Of a stretch of 9,154 nt of DNA, positions 1 to 6,014 are shown in pieces. Origin of the DNA: an uncultured Porphyromonadaceae bacterium. Lineage in GTDB: Bacteria; Bacteroidota; Bacteroidia; Bacteroidales; Muribaculaceae. The notes beneath the pieces are model-generated. The model was given only the letters and a program-made list of their open reading frames with translations, was not told where the DNA came from and did not search any database. The position numbers and the translations under genes are program-made. How positions within the stretch are numbered: position 1 is the first letter of the stretch; the number at the start of each line of letters is the position of its first letter. The stretch spans positions 1 to 9,154 of the forward strand of contig CAMWUZ010000055.1 of assembly GCA_947177595.1 (NCBI GenBank), in the 5' to 3' direction.

Positions 1-429
1 GTTATATATGTCCGTGTCAATGACAGAGCATTGCGGATTGACTCTCAGCCCGGTGGAGACCCCTGCGGCAAGAGCCTGCGGTGCATAGCGTTTAGCCTGT
101 TCGAGGGAGTTGAATGTGATATGGGAGGAACCGGCGATATATCGGTTGATTGTCTCGTCGGTATATGCCGGACAATATGAATGAGCATCTCCGCCCAGGG
201 TGGTATTGCCGAGTTCCAGCTCATTGAGCGAGGATGCCGTGAAATCGCGGCAGTATTCGCCGATGATATCAAATGTCTTCCACAAAGCGTTGGCTTTGAA
301 CGCCATGATTATCTTGGCTCCCGATTCTTTACTTACATTGCTGATGAGTTGCAGGTTTCTGCGCAGTCTGTCCTCATACACGATGTAGCATGGGGTAGGA
401 ATTGTTTCCGGTGTAAGATTGTTGCTCAT
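1..429 (-). CDS. nspC: Carboxynorspermidine/carboxyspermidine decarboxylase, 5' part (cut by window edge)
   Basis: A 143-codon open frame from ATG 429-427 runs without a stop to base 1, so only the N-terminal third or so of the protein is present. The family is a cytoplasmic PLP enzyme (alanine-racemase-like barrel) that decarboxylates carboxynorspermidine or carboxyspermidine, the last step of the alternative polyamine route used by many gut Bacteroidota for spermidine. Visible family blocks are TPCYIVYEDRLRRNL (residues 12-26), AFKANALW with Lys45 as the expected PLP lysine, ASSLNELELG, HSYCPAY, HITFNSLEQAKRY and the terminal GLRVNPQCSVIDTDIYN. Its ATG overlaps the helicase stop as ATGA, so translation is probably coupled and both genes share the helicase promoter. 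The partner carboxyspermidine dehydrogenase is not in the window. Recognition is from memory of the family; no alignment was run. Confidence 0.9.
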   Translation of the reverse strand, partial: MSNNLTPETIPTPCYIVYEDRLRRNLQLISNVSKESGAKIIMAFKANALWKTFDIIGEYCRDFTASSLNELELGNTTLGGDAHSYCPAYTDETINRYIAGSSHITFNSLEQAKRYAPQALAAGVSTGLRVNPQCSVIDTDIYN

Positions 430-2717
430 TCCAGAATTTTAAATCGTGCGAATTTAAGAAGCAGCAGTTTGCTGCCGGTGTTGTCGAACTCTACTGTTAT
501 ACGGGCTTCTGTTTGAGAGGTATCTACACCCGTGATGGTTCCCGTGCCGAAGCGGGAATGCTCTATTCTCATTCCTTCGCTCAGCGAATCGGCGTTATGC
601 TTGTTCTCTGCGCCGGCAGCCGATGATGAGGAAGAAACCGGTACTCTTTTTGCCGATGACTGAGACGGTGAGGAATAGCGCGGTGACTGGGAGTGGTAGG
701 ATGACCGGAAGTTCTCGAAACTCGGGCGGGGAGCGTTGAGGCTCGCGCCGCTTATCAGATCAAGATATTCCGGGTTTATATCACGCAGGAAGCGGGATGG
801 GGAGCACATCACGGTCTGACCGTTGCGGTAGCGCGAAGAGGCATAGCTTATCATACAGAACTGCCGGGCGCGGGTGATAGCGACATACAGCAGTCTGCGC
901 TCCTCCTCAATCTCGGCGAGAGATCCGTTTGCCATGGCGGAAGGAAAAAGATCTTCTTCCACTCCCACTATGAATATATTGTTGAATTCCAGTCCTTTTG
1001 CTGCATGAACTGTCATAAGCGTAACTCTCGCCTCTATCGAATTGTCATTATCTTGGTCGGTTGCGAGAGAAATTCCTGCGAGATAATCTGTCATGAGATT
1101 GTTTTCAGAGCCCTGCTCACGCTGCTCATCGACAAATTCTTTCACGCCGTTGATTAGCTCGGACAGGTTTTCCTGCTTGGAAATGCTCTCAGGAGTGCGG
1201 TCATGAATCAGCATACTCATCAGCCCGGTGCGCTCTATGATGCGTTTGGCTACTGTCTCGGCATCATTGCCTTCACGGTTCAACTGAATAAAACCGCTTA
1301 TCAGTTCGCGGAAACCGTCAAGTTTTTTCAGGGTGCCTGCATTGGCATTGAGATTGTAGCCTGCCGGGTCTTCGAGCACTTTCCACATACTCACATTCTC
1401 ATCTATAGCGCGTCTCACTATTTTTGCCACGGTGGTTTCACCGATACCGCGTGACGGGAAATTGATAATGCGCTTAAGCGCTTCATCATCGTCCGGATTA
1501 ACACTCAGGCGGAAGTAAGCTATCGCATCTTTCACCTCCTTGCGCTGATAGAAAGAAAGACCTCCGTAAATTCTGTATGGTATATTCCGTTTTCTCAGCG
1601 ATTCCTCCAGTATTCGGCTTTGTGCGTTGGTGCGGTAGAGTATGGCGAACTCATCGAAACTGTCCCCCGATACCATTTTAATTTGTGAGATACGGTTCGC
1701 CACAAGGAAACTTTCTTCAAAATCGCTGTAGCTCTGCACCACCTCGATTTTTTTGCCCGGTTCTTTCTCCGAGAAAACATGTTTGCGAATCTGCTCCGTA
1801 TTTTTTTCTATGAGTGAGTTGGCTGCGTTGATGATATTCTGGGTGGAGCGGTAATTCTGCTCCAGCTTGAAGATTTTCAACGACGGATACGCATTCTTCA
1901 GATTCAGGATATTGCGGATGTTCGCTCCACGGAAAGAGTAAATGCTCTGAGCGTCGTCACCAACAACGCATAGGCTCTGGTTCTCTTTGGTGAGCTGACT
2001 CACGATCACGTGCTGGGCAAAATTGGTGTCCTGATACTCATCCACCAGAATATATCTGAAAAAATCCTGATAGTGCCGAAGTACATCCGGATTGTCTCTC
2101 AGCAGCAGATTGGTGTAATAGAGAAGGTCATCAAAATCCATTGCGCCGGCGGCAACGCATCGGTCGCGATAAATTCTGTAGATGGCGTAGGTCTGCGGGC
2201 GTCGGGAGTTTTTGTCAGCCTCCATAACATCAGCGAGTTTCGCATATTTTTCAGGAGAAATCAGGGCGTTTTTTGCTGATGATATAGCCGACAGTACGGT
2301 TGATGCTTTGTATATCTTGTCATCAAGACCCATATCCTTGATTATGGATTTGACTAGCGATTTGCTGTCGGCGGCATCGTAAATAGTGAAATTGCTCTGA
2401 TATCCCACCCTTTCGGCATTGGAGCGGAGCATTCGTGCGAAAATACTGTGGAAAGTGCCCATCCACAGTTTACTTGCCGTGGGAGCGCCTACAAGCTGCT
2501 CGATGCGTTCTCGCATCTCTTTCGCCGCCTTGTTGGTAAAGGTAAGGGCGAGTATGCGCCACGGCTCATAGCCGCAGTTGAGCAGGTGGACTATTTTATA
2601 TGTGAGCACTCTGGTCTTGCCCGAGCCGGCACCGGCAATCACAAGCGCGGGTCCGTCGGTATATGTCACAGCCGCTTGTTGTGGCTTGTTGAGTTCGTCA
2701 AGATAGTTTCGGTTCAT
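426..2717 (-). CDS. pcrA: UvrD/PcrA-type superfamily 1A 3'-5' DNA helicase
   Basis: This 763-residue protein is an ATP-dependent 3'-5' helicase expected to act in nucleotide excision repair, removal of RecA or stalled complexes, and conflicts with transcription. All family motifs are in order: Q motif (LNKPQQ, 9-14), Walker A GAGSGKT (29-35), Ia LALTFTNKAAKEM (56-68), Walker B DEYQDT (226-231), III GDDAQSIYSFRGA (253-265), IV QNYRS (287-291), V TVHAAKGLEF (569-578) and VI EERRLLYVAITRAR (605-618). A Ser/Pro-rich linker (about 660-705) leads to a C-terminal Tudor-like domain (about 714-760, GMRIEHSRFGTGTITGV), which in PcrA/UvrD contacts RNA polymerase. An upstream in-frame ATG at 2762 would add 15 residues, but it lies upstream of the promoter -7 box, and MNRNYLDELN is the usual family N-terminus. 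The stop overlaps the next gene (nspC). Whether it is called PcrA or UvrD is a naming choice. Confidence 0.96.
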   Translation of the reverse strand: MNRNYLDELNKPQQAAVTYTDGPALVIAGAGSGKTRVLTYKIVHLLNCGYEPWRILALTFTNKAAKEMRERIEQLVGAPTASKLWMGTFHSIFARMLRSNAERVGYQSNFTIYDAADSKSLVKSIIKDMGLDDKIYKASTVLSAISSAKNALISPEKYAKLADVMEADKNSRRPQTYAIYRIYRDRCVAAGAMDFDDLLYYTNLLLRDNPDVLRHYQDFFRYILVDEYQDTNFAQHVIVSQLTKENQSLCVVGDDAQSIYSFRGANIRNILNLKNAYPSLKIFKLEQNYRSTQNIINAANSLIEKNTEQIRKHVFSEKEPGKKIEVVQSYSDFEESFLVANRISQIKMVSGDSFDEFAILYRTNAQSRILEESLRKRNIPYRIYGGLSFYQRKEVKDAIAYFRLSVNPDDDEALKRIINFPSRGIGETTVAKIVRRAIDENVSMWKVLEDPAGYNLNANAGTLKKLDGFRELISGFIQLNREGNDAETVAKRIIERTGLMSMLIHDRTPESISKQENLSELINGVKEFVDEQREQGSENNLMTDYLAGISLATDQDNDNSIEARVTLMTVHAAKGLEFNNIFIVGVEEDLFPSAMANGSLAEIEEERRLLYVAITRARQFCMISYASSRYRNGQTVMCSPSRFLRDINPEYLDLISGASLNAPRPSFENFRSSYHSQSPRYSSPSQSSAKRVPVSSSSSAAGAENKHNADSLSEGMRIEHSRFGTGTITGVDTSQTEARITVEFDNTGSKLLLLKFARFKILE

Positions 2718-2722
2718 CCCTA

Positions 2723-2754
2723 CAAAGGTAAAAAGAATCCCCCGAAAGAACAAA
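2723..2754 (-). promoter_or_regulatory. Bacteroidota-type promoter of the helicase-nspC unit
   Basis: Read on the minus strand, TTTG (2754-2751) is followed after 20 bases by TACCTTTG (2730-2723), a full match to the Bacteroidota -33/-7 consensus TTTG...TAnnTTTG. Only five bases separate the -7 box from the helicase ATG at 2717. Transcription would therefore start at or within a few bases of the ATG, giving a leaderless or nearly leaderless mRNA. This promoter also decides the start codon choice. Confidence 0.75.
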
Positions 2755-2792
2755 ACCGGCACACCACCTCAATGAAAACGTATGAATACAAT

Positions 2793-2808
2793 TTTTTTTG
2801 CAAAAAAA
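2793..2808. repeat. 16-bp perfect palindrome between divergent promoters
   Basis: TTTTTTTGCAAAAAAA is its own reverse complement. It lies directly upstream of the plus-strand -33 box (2809-2812) and 38 bases upstream of the minus-strand -33 box. It could be an AT-rich upstream element or a dyad for a DNA-binding protein. A chance product of A/T runs is also possible. Confidence 0.5.
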
Positions 2809-2839
2809 TTTGCAGATTAAAAATGTTGTTGTAACTTTG
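2809..2839 (+). promoter_or_regulatory. Bacteroidota-type promoter of the candidate ncRNA
   Basis: TTTG (2809-2812), a 19-base spacer and TAACTTTG (2832-2839), followed by C, give a textbook Bacteroidota housekeeping promoter. Start of transcription is expected around 2844-2846. No protein gene of reasonable length follows on this strand for over 1.5 kb, so the promoter is best explained by a non-coding transcript. It is back to back with the helicase promoter; 54 bases separate the two -33 boxes. Confidence 0.75.
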
Positions 2840-3033
2840 CAAACAGAAATCGTCAACAAACCCAACGGTTAGTCATTAATAAATGGCAAGAAGTCCTTTG
2901 ACATAGATAAAAGATGTATATAATGGATATGAATGTTCCGGTTTTGGATTAAACACACTGATTACTGCTCCGGAGAGTAATGCTTCCAAGCCCTGCTGAC
3001 TCATTTTGATACCTTTATCTTCTGCTCCATGCC

Positions 3034-3093
3034 GATGACTGATGACTGACTAAAAAACAGAGACTATGAATAACATACCTACTGATGACTGAC
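3034..3093 (+). repeat. Repeated GATGACT/ACTGATGACTGAC motif
   Basis: GATGACT occurs twice in tandem (3034-3040 and 3041-3047). The 13-mer ACTGATGACTGAC occurs exactly at 3038-3050 and again at 3081-3093, 43 bases apart. Both copies lie inside the candidate ncRNA. They may be single-stranded repeated binding elements or traces of a local duplication. Confidence 0.6.
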
Positions 3094-3406
3094 AACTCGC
3101 ATAGCGGCTCACCCGCCATGTTGTTCACTGACCCCGGGAATACCTTCACGCTCATAGGTTGCGAAGAAAGATCTGGCTATGAGGTAAGGAAAACAAAGGC
3201 AGGCGCGGATTGAATTATCTCCCGAGCAACAGGCTCCTCTTCCATTACAGACGCTAAAAAATCTCTTCAGTTCTGAACTGCGACCGGTTATTTATGGAAT
3301 CTGCCACCACACTAAGCGCGCTTAACAAATTACCCTCGTGATTAACACAAACGGAATACTGCCTATGAAATAAACCTGAATAGAAACACCATTGACGATT
3401 TCTAAC

Positions 3407-3461
3407 CTTGAAGCGGTGTGTCAGCCGGCGGACTGACACACCCTCTTGAGGTTTGTTTTTT
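3407..3461 (+). terminator. Intrinsic terminator ending the candidate ncRNA
   Basis: A perfect 10-bp stem, GGTGTGTCAG (3415-3424) with CTGACACACC (3433-3442), has the 8-base loop CCGGCGGA. Below a small bulge the stem continues with GAA/TTC-type pairs and a C-G closing pair out to 3407/3451, directly followed by TTTGTTTTTT (3452-3461). The T tract lies only on the plus-strand 3' side, which fixes the direction. Confidence 0.8.
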
Positions 3462-3463
3462 AC

Positions 3464-3501
3464 AAAAAAAGCGGAGAAAAGATATGAATCTCTCCTCCGC
3501 T
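3464..3501 (-). terminator. Intrinsic terminator of the OmpA-type lipoprotein gene
   Basis: Read on the minus strand, a 14-bp stem (3501-3488 with 3483-3470, core AGCGGAG/CTCCGCT, two G-U pairs) with a 4-base loop is followed by seven T residues. It lies 30 bases after the lipoprotein stop codon. The two mismatches become G-U pairs only in the minus-strand RNA, which supports the direction. Confidence 0.88.
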
Positions 3502-3531
3502 GGTTATTTGAATTTGATTAGGGAATTTGAA

Positions 3532-4233
3532 TTATCTGAGTGTACCTGCCTCAGCCTGTTGAATCATCTGCTGGTTGGCGGTAATGTAGATTTCTACGCG
3601 GCGGTTCTGGGCTCTGCCTTCGGGCGTGGCGTTGGATGCCACATAATCTGTCATAGGCAGACCTTCGGCGCTGAGTCGGCTGGCTGCTACACCGCTGTTG
3701 AGCAGGTAGTTTCTCACTGCGTCGGCACGACCTGTAGCTACTCTCTGGTTCACCGCCATTGTGCCGGTATCATCCGTGAAACCGAAAATCTGAACGTTGG
3801 TTTCGGGGTTGTTGAGAAGTGAAGATGCAAAGGATGTGAGATCCTGACGCGCTGACTGGCTGAGAGTTGTGCCGTTGGTGGGGAAGAGTATGCCGCCGTT
3901 GAAAGTCACCTTGATAGCCTGAAGACCGTTCTGGTCCTTGACCGCTTCAACCTGTGCCTTTTCGGCGAGTTCTTTCTCAAGTTCCGCTTTCTGTTGGTCC
4001 ATTCGTCTGCCTATAAGTGCTCCGGCTCCTGCACCTACTGCCGCGCCGATCGCGCTGCCTATGCCGGCTCCTTTGCCGCCGCCGATTATAGCACCGAGTC
4101 CGGCACCCACGGCTGCGCCACCGCCGCCACCGATTAATGCTCCTTTACCCATACCGGTAAAACTGCTGCAGCCTGATGAGGCGAGCAAACAGAGCGAAAG
4201 CGCTCCAATGGTAAAAATGTTACTTTTTTTCAT
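3532..4233 (-). CDS. OmpA-family peptidoglycan-binding lipoprotein with glycine-zipper segment (YiaD-like)
   Basis: This 233-residue envelope protein has a lysine-led signal peptide (1-21), a likely lipid-bearing Cys22 followed by Ser-Ser, and a long Gly/Ala-rich glycine-zipper segment (about 28-76). A short charged helix follows (77-100), then a C-terminal OmpA domain (about 105-218). In that domain GFTDDTG (151-157), NQRVATGRADAVRNYL (162-177) and GRAQNRRVEIYI (206-217) are the peptidoglycan-binding core; Asp154 and Arg212 or Arg211 are the expected diaminopimelate contacts. The role is probably anchoring the outer membrane to the cell wall. The residue three before Cys22 is Ser rather than the usual Leu, so lipidation is likely but not certain. 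The gene is monocistronic: its own terminator follows, and the transporter gene upstream is divergent. No clear -7 box was found; the nearest, TATATTTTG close to the ATG, has one extra base. Pal is a less likely name because of the glycine-zipper segment. Confidence 0.93.
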   Translation of the reverse strand: MKKSNIFTIGALSLCLLASSGCSSFTGMGKGALIGGGGGAAVGAGLGAIIGGGKGAGIGSAIGAAVGAGAGALIGRRMDQQKAELEKELAEKAQVEAVKDQNGLQAIKVTFNGGILFPTNGTTLSQSARQDLTSFASSLLNNPETNVQIFGFTDDTGTMAVNQRVATGRADAVRNYLLNSGVAASRLSAEGLPMTDYVASNATPEGRAQNRRVEIYITANQQMIQQAEAGTLR

Positions 4234-4377
4234 AAGTCAAAATATATTAAGTACCGTTGGGCTGATATTCTTCGCTCACAATCGGCATAGGTTATAATTT
4301 CTATACAATCGCCGCATATAAAAGGTTCTGAAAAAAATGAATATGTAATTTTTATGCGGTAAATTTAAATTATTTAT

Positions 4378-4385
4378 TAATTTTG
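4378..4385 (+). promoter_or_regulatory. Probable promoter -7 box of the EamA transporter gene
   Basis: TAATTTTG matches TAnnTTTG and lies 22 bases before the transporter ATG, implying a leader of about 15-18 nt. The expected -33 TTTG is not evident 19-21 bases upstream, so the call rests on the -7 box and its position. The rest of the 174-bp divergent gap is very AT-rich and shows nothing else I can name. Confidence 0.5.
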
Positions 4386-4407
4386 TAGCATAAACATAGT
4401 TGAAGAA

Positions 4408-5349
4408 ATGACCCGTTTGTCCTCTATACGATCTGATCGCGGCTCCGGTCTGATATATCACATTGGTGCTCTGATTGCTGTCACTGCATGGGGCGGCTCG
4501 TTTATTTGCACCAAAGTTTTGCTGAATAACGGTATATCTGCTGTGGAAATATATTTATTCAGATTTTTTCTTGCATATATATTCACTTTGCTCATCTGTC
4601 CGCGACCCTTTCTTTCAAGAAGTGTCAGAGATGAGTTGCTGTTTGTTCTCTGTGGAATATGTGGAGGTTCGGTCTATTTTATTGCTGAAAACTTGGCGGT
4701 TGAATACACGCTTGTAAGCAATGTGTCTCTTATAGTTACCCTCTCGCCGCTGCTCACGACTATACTGGTGTCTCAGATGTATAAGAGCGAGAAAATTGGC
4801 AGGGGAGTGGTGATTGGCTCCCTGATAGCGCTTGGAGGTGTGGCGTGTGTGATTTTCAACAGCAGCATCTCGCTTGAAGTTAATCCTATAGGCGATATGC
4901 TTTCGCTTCTTGCCGCTGTATGCTGGGCGGTTTACAGTGTTGTGCTCAGGCCGTTAAGCAGCACATACAGCACATGGTTCATAACCAGGAAAACCTTCTT
5001 TTACGGTCTCATCACCGCCCTTCCGTTCCTTATGATAGACAAGACACGTATGTCGCTCTCATCCCTGCTTGTGCCGGAGGTTGCCGGAAATCTTCTGTTT
5101 CTCGGACTGTTTGCATCATTGGTGGCCTACCTCCTTTGGGGCGCGGCGGTTAAATATCTCGGCGCTATAAAAACAGGTAATTACTTGTATTTCAGTCCTA
5201 TAGTCACTCTTGTGCTTTCGGTGTGGCTGCTGAATGAAAAAGTTTCAGTTGTAGGGTATATCGGATGTGCGCTTATTCTCGGTGGTGTGATTGCAAGCGA
5301 AAAGATTGGCAAGAATTCACGCACCAACAGTGATGCCACTCCCCACTGA
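4408..5349 (+). CDS. EamA/DMT-family (RhaT-like) inner-membrane transporter
   Basis: This 313-residue membrane protein is of the drug/metabolite transporter superfamily, which moves small metabolites or amino acids across the inner membrane. About ten hydrophobic segments are visible (roughly 15-37, 45-64, 77-97, 102-122, 132-151, 162-181, 193-210, 224-247, 257-275, 280-299). They make two EamA repeats (about 18-149 and 162-296). Typical family words are AWGGSFICTKVLL near the N-terminus, SLIVTLSPLLTTIL in TM4, LLAAVCWAVYSV in TM6 and YFSPIVTLVLSVWLLNE in TM9. The tail is short and polar. Length fits the family. The first ATG after the -7 box is used. The substrate cannot be read from sequence. 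The gene stands alone, divergent from the lipoprotein gene and converging on the AlkD-like gene with 4 bases between stops; no terminator is evident in that junction. Confidence 0.92.
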   Translation: MTRLSSIRSDRGSGLIYHIGALIAVTAWGGSFICTKVLLNNGISAVEIYLFRFFLAYIFTLLICPRPFLSRSVRDELLFVLCGICGGSVYFIAENLAVEYTLVSNVSLIVTLSPLLTTILVSQMYKSEKIGRGVVIGSLIALGGVACVIFNSSISLEVNPIGDMLSLLAAVCWAVYSVVLRPLSSTYSTWFITRKTFFYGLITALPFLMIDKTRMSLSSLLVPEVAGNLLFLGLFASLVAYLLWGAAVKYLGAIKTGNYLYFSPIVTLVLSVWLLNEKVSVVGYIGCALILGGVIASEKIGKNSRTNSDATPH

Positions 5350-5353
5350 TCGT

Positions 5354-5899
5354 TCAGCGCCCCTCGAGAAAATCCAGTTCCTCGATAAGCGTTTCCGATA
5401 CTCTTTGGGTAAGGGCGCATCTCTTCCGGGCCTCTTCGCTGATTCTGTCGCGGAATTCGCGGGCGGGAGAGGGTAGGAGATTCCACAACATTCTGATGCC
5501 GCCATATCGCATCATTTCATCCTCACGGTCAAGAGCTTTAGATGCTATCTCGGCGGCAAAAGGCAGCTTGCGCAGAAGTTTATGGCATAAAATATCAGTA
5601 ACCTCGGTGGATTTGCTCTTTGCAAGCCATTCAAGTGCGATGTCTGTCGTCATCTCTTCAGGCGGAAACAGCATAGGTGCTATGAGCATACTTTCCCGGC
5701 ATCTGCTGTCCTCATAAAGACTGCGGGCAAGCGCCAGATTTTTGCCTGTTTTAGCCGCTATTTCATCAAGCTGGGGCAGATTCACCCCGAAAATTATAGG
5801 GAAAGGTGAGCCCGCTTTGCGCAGAGAGTCAGCCACAATACCGTTTCGCATAGCGAAAAGATTGCGCTTGATTGTCTGCATTTCGTTGAATTGTGTCAT
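5354..5899 (-). CDS. AlkD-like HEAT-repeat protein (DNA alkylation repair family), short form
   Basis: This 181-residue, mostly alpha-helical cytoplasmic protein resembles the AlkD/DNA-alkylation-repair family of HEAT-like glycosylases, in the version common in Bacteroidota. The matching blocks are IIFGVNLPQLDEIAAKTG (35-52), LARSLYEDSRCRESMLIAPML (57-77) and TEVTDILCHKLLRKLPFA (98-115). Family members with known activity are usually about 220-240 residues, so this one is short at the C-terminus. At the site where AlkD carries a catalytic Trp four residues before an Asp, this protein has Thr98 before Asp102, so glycosylase activity is doubtful (placement made by eye). MTQFNEMQT is chosen as start; an upstream ATG at 5971 would put the -7 box inside the gene and add 24 unlikely residues. 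It shares a divergent promoter region with the LysM gene. Confidence 0.72.
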   Translation of the reverse strand: MTQFNEMQTIKRNLFAMRNGIVADSLRKAGSPFPIIFGVNLPQLDEIAAKTGKNLALARSLYEDSRCRESMLIAPMLFPPEEMTTDIALEWLAKSKSTEVTDILCHKLLRKLPFAAEIASKALDREDEMMRYGGIRMLWNLLPSPAREFRDRISEEARKRCALTQRVSETLIEELDFLEGR

Positions 5900-5915
5900 G
5901 GATTCTATTTTGAGG

Positions 5916-5923
5916 CAAAGGTA
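5916..5923 (-). promoter_or_regulatory. Probable promoter -7 box of the AlkD-like gene
   Basis: On the minus strand TACCTTTG matches TAnnTTTG and ends 16 bases before the ATG at 5899. A TTTG at 5953-5950 is 26 bases away, too far for a good -33 element, so only the -7 box is well supported. A leader of about 10 nt would result. Confidence 0.55.
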
Positions 5924-5934
5924 CAAAAAAGCAC

Positions 5935-5966
5935 GTTGCATAATTCCGCCAAACAGATTATCTTTG
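5935..5966 (+). promoter_or_regulatory. Promoter of the LysM/periplasmic-binding gene
   Basis: GTTG (5935-5938), 20 bases, then TATCTTTG (5959-5966) followed by C gives a good Bacteroidota -33/-7 pair. The start point is expected near 5972, so the leader is about 40 nt to the ATG at 6015. The promoter lies inside a longer open frame that starts at 5742, which argues against that upstream start. Confidence 0.68.
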
Positions 5967-6014
5967 CACATTGTAAGAATTATTCCGGAACGGAAATTAA
6001 TAAAACTCTTCGCA

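Larger units (their letters stand above)
2845..3461 (+). ncRNA. Candidate non-coding RNA of about 615 nt, family not recognised
   Basis: This stretch is bounded by a strong promoter (2809-2839) and an intrinsic terminator of the same direction (3407-3461) and holds no convincing ORF. Only tiny ones occur, such as ATG 2883 (7 codons), ATG 2914 (12 codons) and ATG 3066 (8 codons), and stops are frequent in all frames. Local dyads suggest folding: ATTACT/AGTAAT (2961-2966/2976-2981), CTCATAG/CTATGAG (3151-3157/3177-3183), CAGTT/AACTG (3268-3272/3276-3280) and the palindrome TAAGCGCGCTTA (3313-3324). I looked for hallmarks of tmRNA (terminal CCA arm, tag frame), RNase P RNA (GAGGAAAGTCC) and SRP RNA and found none. 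Bacteroidales-specific orphan RNAs defined by this kind of promoter and terminator are known (e.g. the Bacteroidales-1 motif), but I cannot say this is one. Alternatives are a leader left behind by a lost gene or a degraded locus. The 5' end is estimated from the promoter. Confidence 0.42.

Noticed and set aside
3034..3093. Resemblance of TGATGA and CTGA to C/D-box small RNA motifs
   Set aside because: C/D RNAs are archaeal and eukaryotic. The match comes from a short repeat, and no bacterial machinery uses it.
3254..3439. Minus-strand 61-codon ORF
   Set aside because: It would start inside the ncRNA terminator hairpin, has no promoter or recognisable content, and overlaps the candidate ncRNA.
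2845..3461. tmRNA, RNase P RNA or SRP RNA in the gene-free stretch
   Set aside because: No CCA-ended tRNA-like arm or tag frame, no GAGGAAAGTCC core and no GGTCAGGTCCGGAAGGAAGCA-like SRP core were found on either strand by eye.
3938..4297. Plus-strand ORF of 119 codons rich in Ala and Pro
   Set aside because: It is the mirror of the Gly/Ala-rich codons of the lipoprotein gene on the other strand and has no family-like content.
4285..4300. TATAAT-like sequence in the divergent gap before the transporter gene
   Set aside because: Bacteroidota promoters do not use TATAAT, and the site is far from a suitable -35 element. The TAATTTTG box nearer the gene fits better.
5181..5505. Several 60-100 codon ORFs antisense to the transporter 3' end and around the convergent stops
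   Set aside because: They overlap two well-supported genes in other frames and show no domain, signal peptide or promoter.
5742..6014. N-terminal extension of the LysM protein by 91 codons to an ATG at 5742
   Set aside because: It runs antisense through the AlkD-like gene, contains the promoter at 5935-5966, and would bury the clear signal peptide that starts at 6015.
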